A stretch of DNA of 36,847 nucleotides from JAWBOD01 sp964651405 (GCA_964651405.1 CAZYZB010000003.1:1-36847), one strand, 5' to 3'; positions 7,311-15,257 are shown, counted from the stretch's first letter. The notes: a model not told the origin generated them from the letters alone. Made by a program: numbers and translations.

Positions 7311-7350
7311 GTTAACTTTAGATAACAGTTGTTAACTTCTGTAAACAGTT
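7311..7350. repeat. 20-bp tandem duplication with internal symmetry
   Basis: Two adjacent 20-mers, 7311-7330 and 7331-7350, agree at 16 of 20 positions; both begin GTTAACTT and end AACAGTT. Each contains imperfect dyad symmetry (GTTAAC against GATAAC or GTAAAC). The second copy ends in the stop codon of the minus-strand gene, so the pair lies at the 3' ends of two convergent genes. It may be a terminator or a protein-binding site. Confidence 0.5.
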
Positions 7351-7606
7351 ATACTTCAATTGTCTTTTTAAGCATTCTAAGGAATTTTGGATTGTCGTTA
7401 GCTATCCAAATTATTCTTCCGTCTTTTATCACTATCTTTCCAGAATTCTCTATATATTTCAGAACAAGATTGAAAGTTTGATGAGTTATATCTTTTGGCA
7501 AAGCCGTTTTTGACTGTCTTTTTGATGGATGTTCTTCTGCATTCTTTATAGCTTTTTCTACCATTGAGACCGTATCTAATCTTAGATATTGCAAAGTTTG
7601 TTTCAT
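7349..7606 (-). CDS. Small partner protein of winged-helix cassette, 85 aa
   Basis: From the ATG at 7606 (a TTG two codons earlier is possible) the protein reads MKQTLQYLRLDTVSMVEKAI. It continues with a helix-turn-helix-like segment HPSKRQSKTALPKDITHQTF and ends in a wing-like hairpin, GKIVIKDGRIIWI. This looks like a minimal winged helix. It lies 22 bases downstream of the 113-residue winged-helix gene and is surely co-transcribed. I recall similar adjacent pairs in other archaea, without a known function. A role as co-regulator or in a toxin-antitoxin-like unit is possible but unproven. Confidence 0.7.
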   Translation of the reverse strand: MKQTLQYLRLDTVSMVEKAIKNAEEHPSKRQSKTALPKDITHQTFNLVLKYIENSGKIVIKDGRIIWIANDNPKFLRMLKKTIEV

Positions 7607-7628
7607 AATCAACGGTTTATAATGAATT

Positions 7629-7970
7629 TTATGTAGGTACTGCTATCTTATGTTCTACTTCCTTAGGTTTGAGTTTCTCCAGATAGCTGAAGGATAGCTC
7701 TATGGCCGTTTTCATTAGCACTTTTACTTTCGGATTTTCCCTGTTCAACTGGTACATTTCCGCGTTTCCCAAAGTTCTTGTTTTCATGATTATCTCTTTT
7801 TTTACCAGCTCTTTCCATATCTTTTCTATGGTTATTCTTGATATTCCTATTTCATCTGCCACCTGAGTTTTCGAATAGTCAAAGCTAGGGTAAGTTAGAA
7901 AGAAGTCTAGTACTTTTATGAACGGACTCTCTCCAAATGTTTCTATGAACAATGATTTTTGGTTTGTCAT
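7629..7970 (-). CDS. Winged-helix transcriptional regulator, 113 aa
   Basis: The N-terminus IETFGESPFIKVLDFFLTY begins a winged helix. The segment YSKTQVADEIGISRITIEKIWKELVKKEII is a clear helix-turn-helix with recognition helix, and NAEMYQLNRENPKV forms the wing and the link to a C-terminal helix (dimerisation). This is an archaeal MarR/ArsR-like small regulator. It is divergent from the 8066 gene across a region with three evenly placed TATACAT-type half sites, so autorepression and control of the neighbour are likely. The start ATG is about 25 bases behind an ATTTAAAT box on the minus strand. Confidence 0.8.
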   Translation of the reverse strand: MTNQKSLFIETFGESPFIKVLDFFLTYPSFDYSKTQVADEIGISRITIEKIWKELVKKEIIMKTRTLGNAEMYQLNRENPKVKVLMKTAIELSFSYLEKLKPKEVEHKIAVPT

Positions 7971-8003
7971 GTAAATCTATAGACTTTTAGGCTATTTAAA
8001 TGT

Positions 8004-8032
8004 TATACATATAATGTATATTAAATATACAT
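8004..8032. promoter_or_regulatory. Overlapping perfect palindromes, candidate operator
   Basis: Three half sites alternate: TATACAT (8004-8010), ATGTATA (8014-8020) and TATACAT (8026-8032). They form the perfect palindromes TATACATATAATGTATA (8004-8020) and ATGTATATTAAATATACAT (8014-8032), sharing the middle half site. They sit between the TATA-like boxes of two divergent genes, the typical place for a small winged-helix dimer to repress both. Confidence 0.65.
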
Positions 8033-8065
8033 ATGATTTAAATATCGTCTCTGCCAATATTTATT

Positions 8066-8359
8066 ATGCCTATAGACCTCAAGAAAAAGCTTTCTGACGA
8101 AGAATTGGAAGCCGTGCTATTGCATAAATTCATAATAAGAGGTGCTTGGCAGGAGTATCATATCTATGAAAGCGATGTTCCAAAAGGATTCCCTCCTCAC
8201 ATAAGAAATGATATAATGAAGGTCGCAAAGGAATTGAAAAGAAAAGGACTGCTGATAGCTTTTCCACATGGCAAGGAGTACGTGTGGATATTGAATAAAG
8301 ATAAATCAGATGAAATAATCGATAAGGTTAAGAGATTCTTTCCAGAAGAGTACAGTTGA
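8066..8359 (+). CDS. Small winged-helix-like hypothetical protein, 97 aa
   Basis: The protein reads MPIDLKKKLSDEELEAVLLH, then a helix-rich stretch with PPHIRNDIMKVAKELKRKGLLIAFPHGKEYVWILN. The end resembles a recognition helix followed by a wing, so it may bind nucleic acid, but no family was recognised. It has a leaderless-type TATA box (gatttaaat near 8035). It is divergent from the two-gene winged-helix operon across the palindromic operator, so the three small proteins may form one regulatory unit. Its stop codon abuts a 50-nt repeat module. Confidence 0.65.
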   Translation: MPIDLKKKLSDEELEAVLLHKFIIRGAWQEYHIYESDVPKGFPPHIRNDIMKVAKELKRKGLLIAFPHGKEYVWILNKDKSDEIIDKVKRFFPEEYS

Positions 8360-8409
8360 TCAATACTCGTCGATACCCTGCCAATGCTCGTCAATGAATC
8401 GTTCCTTAT
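8360..8409 (+). repeat. 50-nt repeat module, copy A
   Basis: It begins right at the stop codon of the 97-aa gene. It matches 11799-11848 at 47 of 50 bases. Units CAATACTCGT, CGATACCCTGC and CAATGCTCGT show the 10/11-base period, followed by a conserved tail GAATCGTTCCTTAT. It lies between convergent genes. Confidence 0.8.
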
Positions 8410-8472
8410 TAGCCTACTCATAAAAAACTATAAAACAGTAAAACATTTAAATCCTTCGTCTTTACAGTTATG

Positions 8473-9273
8473 TTAATTTTCCGTTTGGTTTTTTATACTA
8501 GGATGGACATCTTCCATTCTTAAAAGGTATCCTTTAGTGTATTCGTTTCCATCTAATAAACTCCATAAATCCCTGCATTCAACAAGGTAATCGCGAGCCC
8601 TAGAATAATAAATCTTATCCAAAACATTTTCTAAATGGTAATAAAATCTATCTCCTTCAACCATTAATTTAGGCTCAACTTTCTCACCTCTAAACTCAGC
8701 ACTTTCTAATGCCATACTGTAATAATGCAGTATATGTTCTAATTGGGCATTCAACATCTGTTTGTAGAATTCATGCTCACATGCGTTCAGATAACCGGAA
8801 AAAAGCCCTAAAGAATTGCGTAGCCTCAAATCAACTTCTTTATCATCTATTTTAGCAGTTCCTATTTTTGGATTAACGTCCCATTCTGCCTGAAATTTAA
8901 TCGCTCCTATCTCTTGGTTAATGTCTCTAACTGGAGTTTTCTCTTTTGCAACATTCATTAGCTTCCTTATGATGTCCCTTTGTATTTGCACCTTACCCTG
9001 TGGCAAATAGCTAGGGAGTCTAAGTTCACTAACAGAAACTTTTCTATTAAGATATTTTGCCTCTCCTAAAGCCAGTCGCATGTTTTCATCTGGTTTTCTA
9101 ATAATAGTTTCAATATTATCGTCAACTGCTTCTAGTTTTTGGACTGTTTGTTTAACAGCTTTTTCATAATCCTTTTCTTCAGGTCTCATCCATTCAACAG
9201 TAGGTATTGAACCTAAATCAATAGCAAAATTATGCTGCTTTCTAATGCTGGCAATACTGCTTAGACTGAGCAT
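8473..9273 (-). CDS. Hypothetical protein divergent from the multi-HTH gene
   Basis: From the ATG at 9273 (a TTG at 9279 is an alternative) the protein has 266 residues: MLSLSSIASIRKQHNFAIDL and onwards. It is soluble, rich in charged residues and mostly helical; the second half (NACEHEFYKQMLNAQLEHIL, YYHLENVLDKIYYSRARDY) looks like a helical bundle. No catalytic motif or transmembrane segment is visible. It shares a 77-bp divergent promoter region, containing an inverted repeat, with the 811-residue multi-HTH gene, so the two may be co-regulated. I do not recognise the family. Confidence 0.7.
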   Translation of the reverse strand: MLSLSSIASIRKQHNFAIDLGSIPTVEWMRPEEKDYEKAVKQTVQKLEAVDDNIETIIRKPDENMRLALGEAKYLNRKVSVSELRLPSYLPQGKVQIQRDIIRKLMNVAKEKTPVRDINQEIGAIKFQAEWDVNPKIGTAKIDDKEVDLRLRNSLGLFSGYLNACEHEFYKQMLNAQLEHILHYYSMALESAEFRGEKVEPKLMVEGDRFYYHLENVLDKIYYSRARDYLVECRDLWSLLDGNEYTKGYLLRMEDVHPSIKNQTEN

Positions 9274-9284
9274 ATACAAGTTTT

Positions 9285-9309
9285 GAAAAGTAAAGTTTAA
9301 GCACTTTTC
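9285..9309. promoter_or_regulatory. Inverted repeat in divergent promoter
   Basis: GAAAAGT-N11-ACTTTTC, perfect 7-bp arms, lies between the starts of the 266-aa gene and the multi-HTH gene. It overlaps the A/T-rich boxes expected to drive the minus-strand gene, so it is a candidate operator, possibly for the multi-HTH protein itself. Confidence 0.45.
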
Positions 9310-9350
9310 GTTTAGATTAACCTTAAATCTTTTACTAAGCTAAAAATGTT

Positions 9351-11786
9351 ATGCAGGTGTTCAGATGGCCAGTAGAAAAGGAAAGGCAGGTTTATGAAAA
9401 AATTCTTAGTGATAAGAAGTCGAGAATTGTTTTAGATTTTGTTCTTGACGAAATATCAAGGAGGGCGGCAAAAAACGAGAATCTGACTTTCAAATCCTCT
9501 GAAATGGCCGAAACAATAGGAGAAGATGTCCAAAAGGTGGACGAAACTCTGAAATATATTTTCAATCTGAATGGCTTCAGGGCAAACGAACCCTACCTCA
9601 CGAGGAGTGAGGATAGCTTCCAAATAAGGCCTGAACTTTTTCCTGAAAAACGCGTGAAAAGATTGAAAGCAAAATACGAGACCATTGCCATGCAGAGACA
9701 GATAGAAAATTTTTTTGAGACGAATTTTCCAGAAAAGAGAATACAACTGAATGAAGAGCAGGTTGAAGAACTTGAGAGAACCATGGACTCTCTGAAGAGT
9801 CTACATCAGAAGGAGAGAACATTGCACCATTGGCAGGAATTTTTGGCAACATACGAGTTGCTGAAGTATAGAAACGGAACTGACCCTGATGGAATGGAAG
9901 TTGGCAGATATGTGGGCTTGAAAGACGGCAAACTTAAGGGTAGGAACTGGATCGAAGAAACAAAATCAAAAGGTTATGAAGTTTCTCTTTCTCCACATAT
10001 CGAAGCACAAACTATTAGAAAAAATAAAAAGAAGGTGAATGTAGAAGAATCTTATAGAAAATTGAAATTGAAAAGAGGGCATGTGACAGCAAAAGAACTG
10101 TCAGAGACAACATCAATACAGGATCAAGTGGTAAGGGTATATGCTGAAGAGCTCGGACTAAAACTTGACAGATGCAGCAAAGTTAGAAGAGATGAAAGAA
10201 TAGAAGAAATAAAAACTGCTTATGAAATGTTCAAAACCGAATATACTCCGAGCAAGATTGAAATCGAAGATGAAACAGGCATACCAAAAGACTATGTAAG
10301 GAAAGTGTGCAAATCATTGGGTCTGCCTCTTTTGAATGACTCGCAAATAAACAAGAAAAGAGTTCTCAAAGTTTTCAGAGACTTGCAAGAACAGGGAGTA
10401 GATACTGAATCGATGAGCGATGAGAAACTTTGCAAACATGTCAACGAAGAATATAAAATGTGCTTCAATGTAGTAAGAGATTGGAGAAGAGAATTAGAGA
10501 AAGAAAAGAAGATAGACATACCGAAGACAAGAGAAATGTCAAAAGCCAAATATAAAAAATACGAAAGTGCATACCGCGATATTGTAAAAAGAAAAATAGA
10601 AAATAATGAAAAAATAAGATTCGTTTCAATTGCCAAGGAATTGTCTGAGTTGTTCGGCGAAAATGTACCAACATATAGAGTAATAGCAATTAGAGATGTT
10701 ACAGGCATACCGAAAGTCATTAACAATGAAGCAAGATACGAGAGCATTGTGAAAGTTTTCAAAGAAAATCCTGGTTTAAGCATGGAAGAGTGGGCAGACA
10801 AGGCACAAGTCTCAACCGGTTTCCTATATAGCACTCTAAGAAATTTGAAAAAAGATTCTGAAATGTTGGAGAGGTTGAATGCTCCAAAAAACATAATAGA
10901 AAGATTTTCTGTAATGGAAAGTCCAGTGTTAAAGGAATTCAAGGCTCTAGGAAATGCCAACAGAATGAGAATACTAAAAGTTCTTGGACAAAAAGATGAA
11001 ATGACTGTCGAAGAAATTCTGGATGAGATAGGTTATAATAGAGGCAAATGGCAGAATACAATCGAATATCACTGCGGCGTTCTTGAGAGAGCTGGGATGA
11101 TAGTCGAAGATAAAGGCAGTTTCGCTGTCACAGAAAAGACAGAGACGATAATGCCGCTAATACAGGAATGGGATTTGGAAAAGGTCGTGCCTGAAGAGAT
11201 ATTCGGAGTGGGCTATAACAAACCGCTTTTCACGTCAGCACTGTCAAGCGACAAGAAGAGTCTCAAGGAAATAATAAGAATCATGAGGGAATATAAAGGA
11301 TCTACACCTGTTGTTGTGCCTAGCAGCAAGGCACCTGAAAGGCATCCCATTCACGATGCTTCAAAAACGAGGAGACTAAGATTCAAGAAATATTTCAATC
11401 CACAATCCGGAATGTATGAGATAAAGGAAGAGTATTCTGATTTTCTAGTCGAAGTTACAAGTAAGGTGAAGGAGGTTTCATCTCCTGATAACATATTCAA
11501 GGAATCAAAGAAGAGGGAGACCTTGCCTCCACAATATATTTTGAAAGAAGTAAATGAGCAGGGCCTGAGTTACATGAAGATCAGGAATATGATGGAGGAG
11601 TTACTGCAAAAAAAAGTTTTGTATCAGTTCCAGCAAGGTCTGTCTGATAAAGAGTCTCTCAGTTATATGCAATTCATAGAGAAAAACTTCCAATCGTTAT
11701 GCAGAAGAATGAATGTTAAGACTGATATAAAAAGTTTAAAAATCTACAATGATTCTGGTAATATGCACTTCCTAGAAGCCAAATAA
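9351..11786 (+). CDS. Large multi-helix-turn-helix DNA-binding protein, 811 aa
   Basis: The protein is soluble and highly charged. Several separate HTH-like segments can be read: about 243-268 (HVTAKELSETTSIQDQVVRV), 297-324 (TPSKIEIEDETGIPKDYVRK), 357-381 (SDEKLCKHVNEEYKMCFNVV), 423-450 (VSIAKELSELFGENVPTYRV) and 472-500 (SMEEWADKAQVSTGFLYSTL). An ArsR-like winged helix lies at about 530-600 (FKALGNANRMRILKVLGQKD, then GKWQNTIEYHCGVLERAGMI). A further helical domain ends the protein. There is no ATPase or nuclease motif. It resembles a string of small regulators joined in one chain and may cover a long stretch of DNA or act as a chromosome-organising factor. The start follows a TATA-like box (cttaaatc) by about 25 bases. 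Confidence 0.75.
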   Translation: MQVFRWPVEKERQVYEKILSDKKSRIVLDFVLDEISRRAAKNENLTFKSSEMAETIGEDVQKVDETLKYIFNLNGFRANEPYLTRSEDSFQIRPELFPEKRVKRLKAKYETIAMQRQIENFFETNFPEKRIQLNEEQVEELERTMDSLKSLHQKERTLHHWQEFLATYELLKYRNGTDPDGMEVGRYVGLKDGKLKGRNWIEETKSKGYEVSLSPHIEAQTIRKNKKKVNVEESYRKLKLKRGHVTAKELSETTSIQDQVVRVYAEELGLKLDRCSKVRRDERIEEIKTAYEMFKTEYTPSKIEIEDETGIPKDYVRKVCKSLGLPLLNDSQINKKRVLKVFRDLQEQGVDTESMSDEKLCKHVNEEYKMCFNVVRDWRRELEKEKKIDIPKTREMSKAKYKKYESAYRDIVKRKIENNEKIRFVSIAKELSELFGENVPTYRVIAIRDVTGIPKVINNEARYESIVKVFKENPGLSMEEWADKAQVSTGFLYSTLRNLKKDSEMLERLNAPKNIIERFSVMESPVLKEFKALGNANRMRILKVLGQKDEMTVEEILDEIGYNRGKWQNTIEYHCGVLERAGMIVEDKGSFAVTEKTETIMPLIQEWDLEKVVPEEIFGVGYNKPLFTSALSSDKKSLKEIIRIMREYKGSTPVVVPSSKAPERHPIHDASKTRRLRFKKYFNPQSGMYEIKEEYSDFLVEVTSKVKEVSSPDNIFKESKKRETLPPQYILKEVNEQGLSYMKIRNMMEELLQKKVLYQFQQGLSDKESLSYMQFIEKNFQSLCRRMNVKTDIKSLKIYNDSGNMHFLEAK

Positions 11787-11798
11787 TTTAAGCTTTAA

Positions 11799-11848
11799 TC
11801 AATACTCGTCGATACCCTGCCAATACTCATCGATGAATCGTTCCTTAT
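11799..11848 (+). repeat. 50-nt repeat module, copy B
   Basis: It lies 12 bases after the multi-HTH stop and matches 8360-8409 at 47 of 50 bases, including the tail GAATCGTTCCTTAT. The ten-base-period units are CAATACTCGT, CGATACCCTGC and CAATACTCAT. It lies in a convergent gap, facing the ABC permease gene. Confidence 0.8.
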
Positions 11849-11889
11849 ATTATATAAAAACTTATTAACCATAATAATTTTATGAATTT

Positions 11890-12657
11890 TCAAGCTTCAC
11901 TCTTGCTGAAGAAATAACTTCCTAAAATCATCATTACTGTGGATATAATAATTAAAACGCCAAGACTGATGTAAAATGGAAAATGAGAATAATTGATTAA
12001 AGTTGCTCTCATGCCATCTATCCCATAAGTTATTGGATCCGCGTAGGATATTACTCTTAGCCAAGTAGGCGATGCATCTAAAGTTGAGAATGGTGATGCT
12101 AAGAATAGAAGTGGAAATATAAGCAACGAGACAATAAACTGGAAGCCTTCTATGCTTTGCATTTTAGATGCTATGATTAAGCCGATTCCTATGGCCACAA
12201 AGGATGTCAAAAGCATGAAAACAGGAGCTAGAACCAAGAATAAAGAAAAATTAAAATTAACTCCCAAAAGTAATGAAATAAACAAAACAATGAAGCCTTG
12301 TATCAGAGCAATAGTAGCTCCTCCTAGAGTCGTGCCAATGACTATTGATAATCTGCTGACGGGTGCGACTAGAACTTCTTGCAAGAAGCCGAACTGCCTG
12401 TCCCATAGTATTGACAAACCAATGAAAACAGAAGGAAATAAAATCGACATAGCAATTATTCCAGGTGCTAGGACATCTATGAATCTTACACCAGAGGGCA
12501 ATCCTGGAAGCGTTGCTGCACCTAAGCCAAAACCTAATACAGCAAGGAACATTAATGGCTGAATGAAATTTGATATAAGCCTTCCTCTGTCTCTAGAAAA
12601 TCTCTTTAGCTGTCTAAGCCATATTACATATATTGCTTGATAATTCAGGCCCATCAT
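11890..12657 (-). CDS. ABC-2 type transporter permease
   Basis: A 255-residue integral membrane protein with about six hydrophobic segments. The N-terminal region (IWLRQLKRFSRDRGRLISNFIQPLMFLAVLGFG) and the central segment DRQFGFLQEVLVAPVSR are hallmarks of the DrrB/NodJ-like ABC-2 permease family; the latter is the conserved coupling region. The start ATG overlaps the ATPase stop as ATGA (12654-12657); a second ATG follows directly. It would export a drug, lipid or polysaccharide together with the ATPase encoded upstream. The substrate is unknown. Confidence 0.9.
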   Translation of the reverse strand: MMGLNYQAIYVIWLRQLKRFSRDRGRLISNFIQPLMFLAVLGFGLGAATLPGLPSGVRFIDVLAPGIIAMSILFPSVFIGLSILWDRQFGFLQEVLVAPVSRLSIVIGTTLGGATIALIQGFIVLFISLLLGVNFNFSLFLVLAPVFMLLTSFVAIGIGLIIASKMQSIEGFQFIVSLLIFPLLFLASPFSTLDASPTWLRVISYADPITYGIDGMRATLINYSHFPFYISLGVLIIISTVMMILGSYFFSKSEA

Positions 12658-13634
12658 GAAAATCTCCTTCTAAATTGCTCTGGAATAGAGTTGCCAGCAT
12701 CTTGTTCTCTTATTTTTTTGCCAGTATAGTATAGAAATACATCTTCTAATGTAGGCTTTCTTATGTCAATAGAATTAATTTCAATGTTGTTTTCTTCAGC
12801 CATTTTTATTATTAATGGCAGTTTCTTCTCAATCTCCTTAGTTCCTATAGTTACACTAGAGTCATGTACCTTTATGCTCTCAACCCATTCTTCTTTTTTC
12901 AGGGAGTCAGCACACACTACTCCATTAGAACAGCCTATGGTTATAACATCCTTACCAATCTGGCTTTTTAATTTCAAAGGCGTGTCAATAACTAAAACTT
13001 TCCCATGGTCTATTATTGCGACTCTATTGCAAAGATAGTCCGCCTCTTCCATGTAATGGGTTGTTAGAAATATTGTTATCTTCTCCTTTTCATTCAAGTT
13101 TTTAATATAATCCCAGACGGATCTGCGAGTTTGAGGGTCTAGCCCTAACGTAGGCTCATCTAAAAATAAAACTTTAGGATAGTGCATCAAGCCTCTTGCA
13201 ATTTCCAGTCTCCTCTTCATTCCACCTGAATAATTCTTAACTAAAATGTTTGCCTTTTCCTCTATGTCGACTAGTTTTAAGACTTCTTTCACTCTTTCTT
13301 CTCTTTTCTCCTTTTTCATACCATACATTCTAGCATGAAAATCAAGGTTTTCCTTTCCTGTCAATCTGTCGTCTAAAGCAGGGTCTTGGAAAACAATGCC
13401 TATATTCCTTCTTACTTTGTCAGGATCCTTGTTAATATCATCATCTACTACTTTTGCTGTTCCTTCAGTTGGTTTTAACAAAGTCACAAGCATCTTTATG
13501 GTCGTAGTCTTTCCAGCGCCATTAGGTCCCAAGAAACCGAAGATTTCACCTTCATTAACATCAAAACTAATATCATCAACTGCCTTGACATCCTTATAGT
13601 ATTTTTTCAAGTTCTTAACAGAAATTATCGGCAT
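12654..13634 (-). CDS. ABC transporter ATP-binding protein (DrrA-like)
   Basis: The protein has 326 residues. Walker A is GPNGAGKTT (from about residue 36), the Q-loop GIVFQDPALDDRLTG follows, and the signature is YSGGMKRRLEIARGL. Walker B is VLFLDEPTLGLDP and the switch His lies in FLTTHYMEEADYLC. The C-terminal DrrA-type domain of about 90 residues (TLEDVFLYYTGKKIRE) is present. It drives export through the permease translated from the overlapping downstream gene. The start ATG follows a short A/T-rich gap; the pair forms its own transcription unit. Confidence 0.93.
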   Translation of the reverse strand: MPIISVKNLKKYYKDVKAVDDISFDVNEGEIFGFLGPNGAGKTTTIKMLVTLLKPTEGTAKVVDDDINKDPDKVRRNIGIVFQDPALDDRLTGKENLDFHARMYGMKKEKREERVKEVLKLVDIEEKANILVKNYSGGMKRRLEIARGLMHYPKVLFLDEPTLGLDPQTRRSVWDYIKNLNEKEKITIFLTTHYMEEADYLCNRVAIIDHGKVLVIDTPLKLKSQIGKDVITIGCSNGVVCADSLKKEEWVESIKVHDSSVTIGTKEIEKKLPLIIKMAEENNIEINSIDIRKPTLEDVFLYYTGKKIREQDAGNSIPEQFRRRFS

Positions 13635-13684
13635 AATATCGTTATTTAATTAAAAGTTATACTTTAATAAACTTTTAGAAATTA

Positions 13685-15202
13685 TTACAATTTGCTTGCA
13701 TGTTGGAATGTAGCTTCTCTCATTTCATCTACATTCTTGTATCTTCCTTCTGTCAATGGATCGCCAAGTATTCCTCTACCAACTATTCCATAAAACACGT
13801 CAAAGTTTTTAGTTACTTCAGCAATATCTCCAAGCTGTGTTATTAATCCTGGAGAATAAGCTGCAACTTTAATTCCTGGAACTGCTTTTCTTACAGCTTC
13901 TACATAGATTTTGCTATTTTCTACTTTGTTTCCTGGAACAACCAGATTATTTACACCAGCTTTAGCGCTACGAACATACATTTTAGTTAATACTTCATCA
14001 GATATGTAGCCGCCTTCGCTTACTTTAAAACCAGGATGTGTCATTTCTCCTCCAGCCAAAACTTCCAAGTCATTTTCAAAAGCAGCACGTATCCATTCTG
14101 TCTGAGTTAAGCCTCCCGACAGCGGGAATATTATAGCTGCGTCAAATCCAGCTTCTTTTACATTTCTCATGAATTCATCGCCGGTGTCTGGAATATCAGT
14201 ACCAGCTTTTTGATGATCATATATAAGTATCTTATCAGGAGCATATTTTCTTGCAAGAGTTGTCCAAGATTCCCAACCTTTTCTTCCTGAGATTGCAGGG
14301 ATTTTATAAGCTACAACCTGTGGTATATCATACGTAGCTTTGAGCACATCTTCGAATACTTCAATAGGAGCATCGCAGGCCGGTATTATTCCCTTGTCTC
14401 TATCTATTAATCTTATGTCCCTGCAAGGTTTCTTTACATCTTCAATCCCATATGTTCTTTCGTATCCAACCATTCTTCTCTTAGTTGCTTCATCAATTTT
14501 TCCTTGCATACTCAAGTATGGAACTGCTTCAGAAAGTACATTTACTAAAGAATGAACAGGCATTTTATTTAATTTGCTGAATTCGTCTACAGCAACATTC
14601 CCATCTTCATCTAATTCTTGTCTATTAGCTCCTAATAGTGTACCTAAATAATTAACTTTTGCGATAGAATCTACTTTTTCTTTTACTTCGTTCTTCGCTT
14701 TACCTGTTGTAAGAACATCATCAAGAAGTAATACATTATCTCCATCTGTTGGAATATAGCCTACAAATATTCTCTTGCCTGCAGCTGCTTTGCTAGCGTC
14801 TGTACCTTCTCCATGTGCTTTTTCTTCTTTCCTATCATTAATCCAATGAACATTTCTTTTATTTTCTAAAGCAAGAGCTATAGTAGTTCCATGTGATAAT
14901 CCGTTCCCTTTATATGATGGAGCAACTATTGCTTTGATAGGTGCAGTTTCTTCTGGAAAATGTTCCTGTATGCCTTGTGCAAAGAAATGTCCTATTTGAT
15001 ACGTTCCTAATCCATCATTTAACTTTCCATAATCTAAAAACACTGGGGACATTCTTCCGCTTTTCAGTTTAGAACGGCCTCCTATTATAAAGACTCCATT
15101 TCCTTCTAAGAAGTTGATATATTCCTTTTTCCAGTACGATAATTCAACAGGAGCAAACATTTTATCTTGAACAGAACTTATCCAACCCTTTCTACTTTGC
15201 AT
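13685..15202 (-). CDS. OPRT fused to OMP decarboxylase-superfamily domain
   Basis: The protein has 505 residues. Residues 1-245 are orotate phosphoribosyltransferase: SGRMSPVFLDYGK, the motif APSYKGNGLSHGT, the NDRKEEKAHGEG loop, and the PRPP site VLLLDDVLTTGKA. Residues 255-505 are an OMPDC-superfamily barrel: IIPACDAPIEVFEDVL, then KILIYDHQKAGTDIPDTG, AGGEMTHPGF, and the phosphate-binding end IVGRGILGDP. Spacing in the catalytic segment is D-x-x-K-x-x-x-D, against D-x-K-x-x-D in classical PyrF. Together the halves could convert orotate plus PRPP to UMP, like UMP synthase, unless the second half has another substrate. A separate PyrF is encoded at 17844. It is divergent from pyrD. Confidence 0.85.
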   Translation of the reverse strand: MQSRKGWISSVQDKMFAPVELSYWKKEYINFLEGNGVFIIGGRSKLKSGRMSPVFLDYGKLNDGLGTYQIGHFFAQGIQEHFPEETAPIKAIVAPSYKGNGLSHGTTIALALENKRNVHWINDRKEEKAHGEGTDASKAAAGKRIFVGYIPTDGDNVLLLDDVLTTGKAKNEVKEKVDSIAKVNYLGTLLGANRQELDEDGNVAVDEFSKLNKMPVHSLVNVLSEAVPYLSMQGKIDEATKRRMVGYERTYGIEDVKKPCRDIRLIDRDKGIIPACDAPIEVFEDVLKATYDIPQVVAYKIPAISGRKGWESWTTLARKYAPDKILIYDHQKAGTDIPDTGDEFMRNVKEAGFDAAIIFPLSGGLTQTEWIRAAFENDLEVLAGGEMTHPGFKVSEGGYISDEVLTKMYVRSAKAGVNNLVVPGNKVENSKIYVEAVRKAVPGIKVAAYSPGLITQLGDIAEVTKNFDVFYGIVGRGILGDPLTEGRYKNVDEMREATFQHASKL

Positions 15203-15247
15203 ACTAAAAAATTGATGTTAAAAGATTTAAACTTGATATTGTAATTT

Positions 15248-15257
15248 TAGTGCACTA
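15248..15257. promoter_or_regulatory. Palindrome in the pyrE-F/pyrD divergent promoter
   Basis: TAGTGCACTA is a perfect 10-bp palindrome, about 45 bases from either start and next to the pyrD TATA-like run (tttatatttaaa, 15264 onwards). Its TAGTG/CACTA arms resemble the TGGTG/CACCA arms at 17792. It may bind the TrmB-like regulator of the cluster; the spacing differs, so this is tentative. Confidence 0.35.

Noticed and set aside
10292..10960. Minus-strand 222-codon frame
   Set aside because: It lies wholly inside the multi-HTH gene, is rich in Ser/Phe/Leu as expected for an antisense shadow of a Lys/Glu-rich protein, and has no promoter.
12152..12562. Plus-strand 136-codon frame
   Set aside because: It is antisense to the ABC-2 permease; its Lys/Pro/Met-rich composition reflects the complementary strand of membrane segments.
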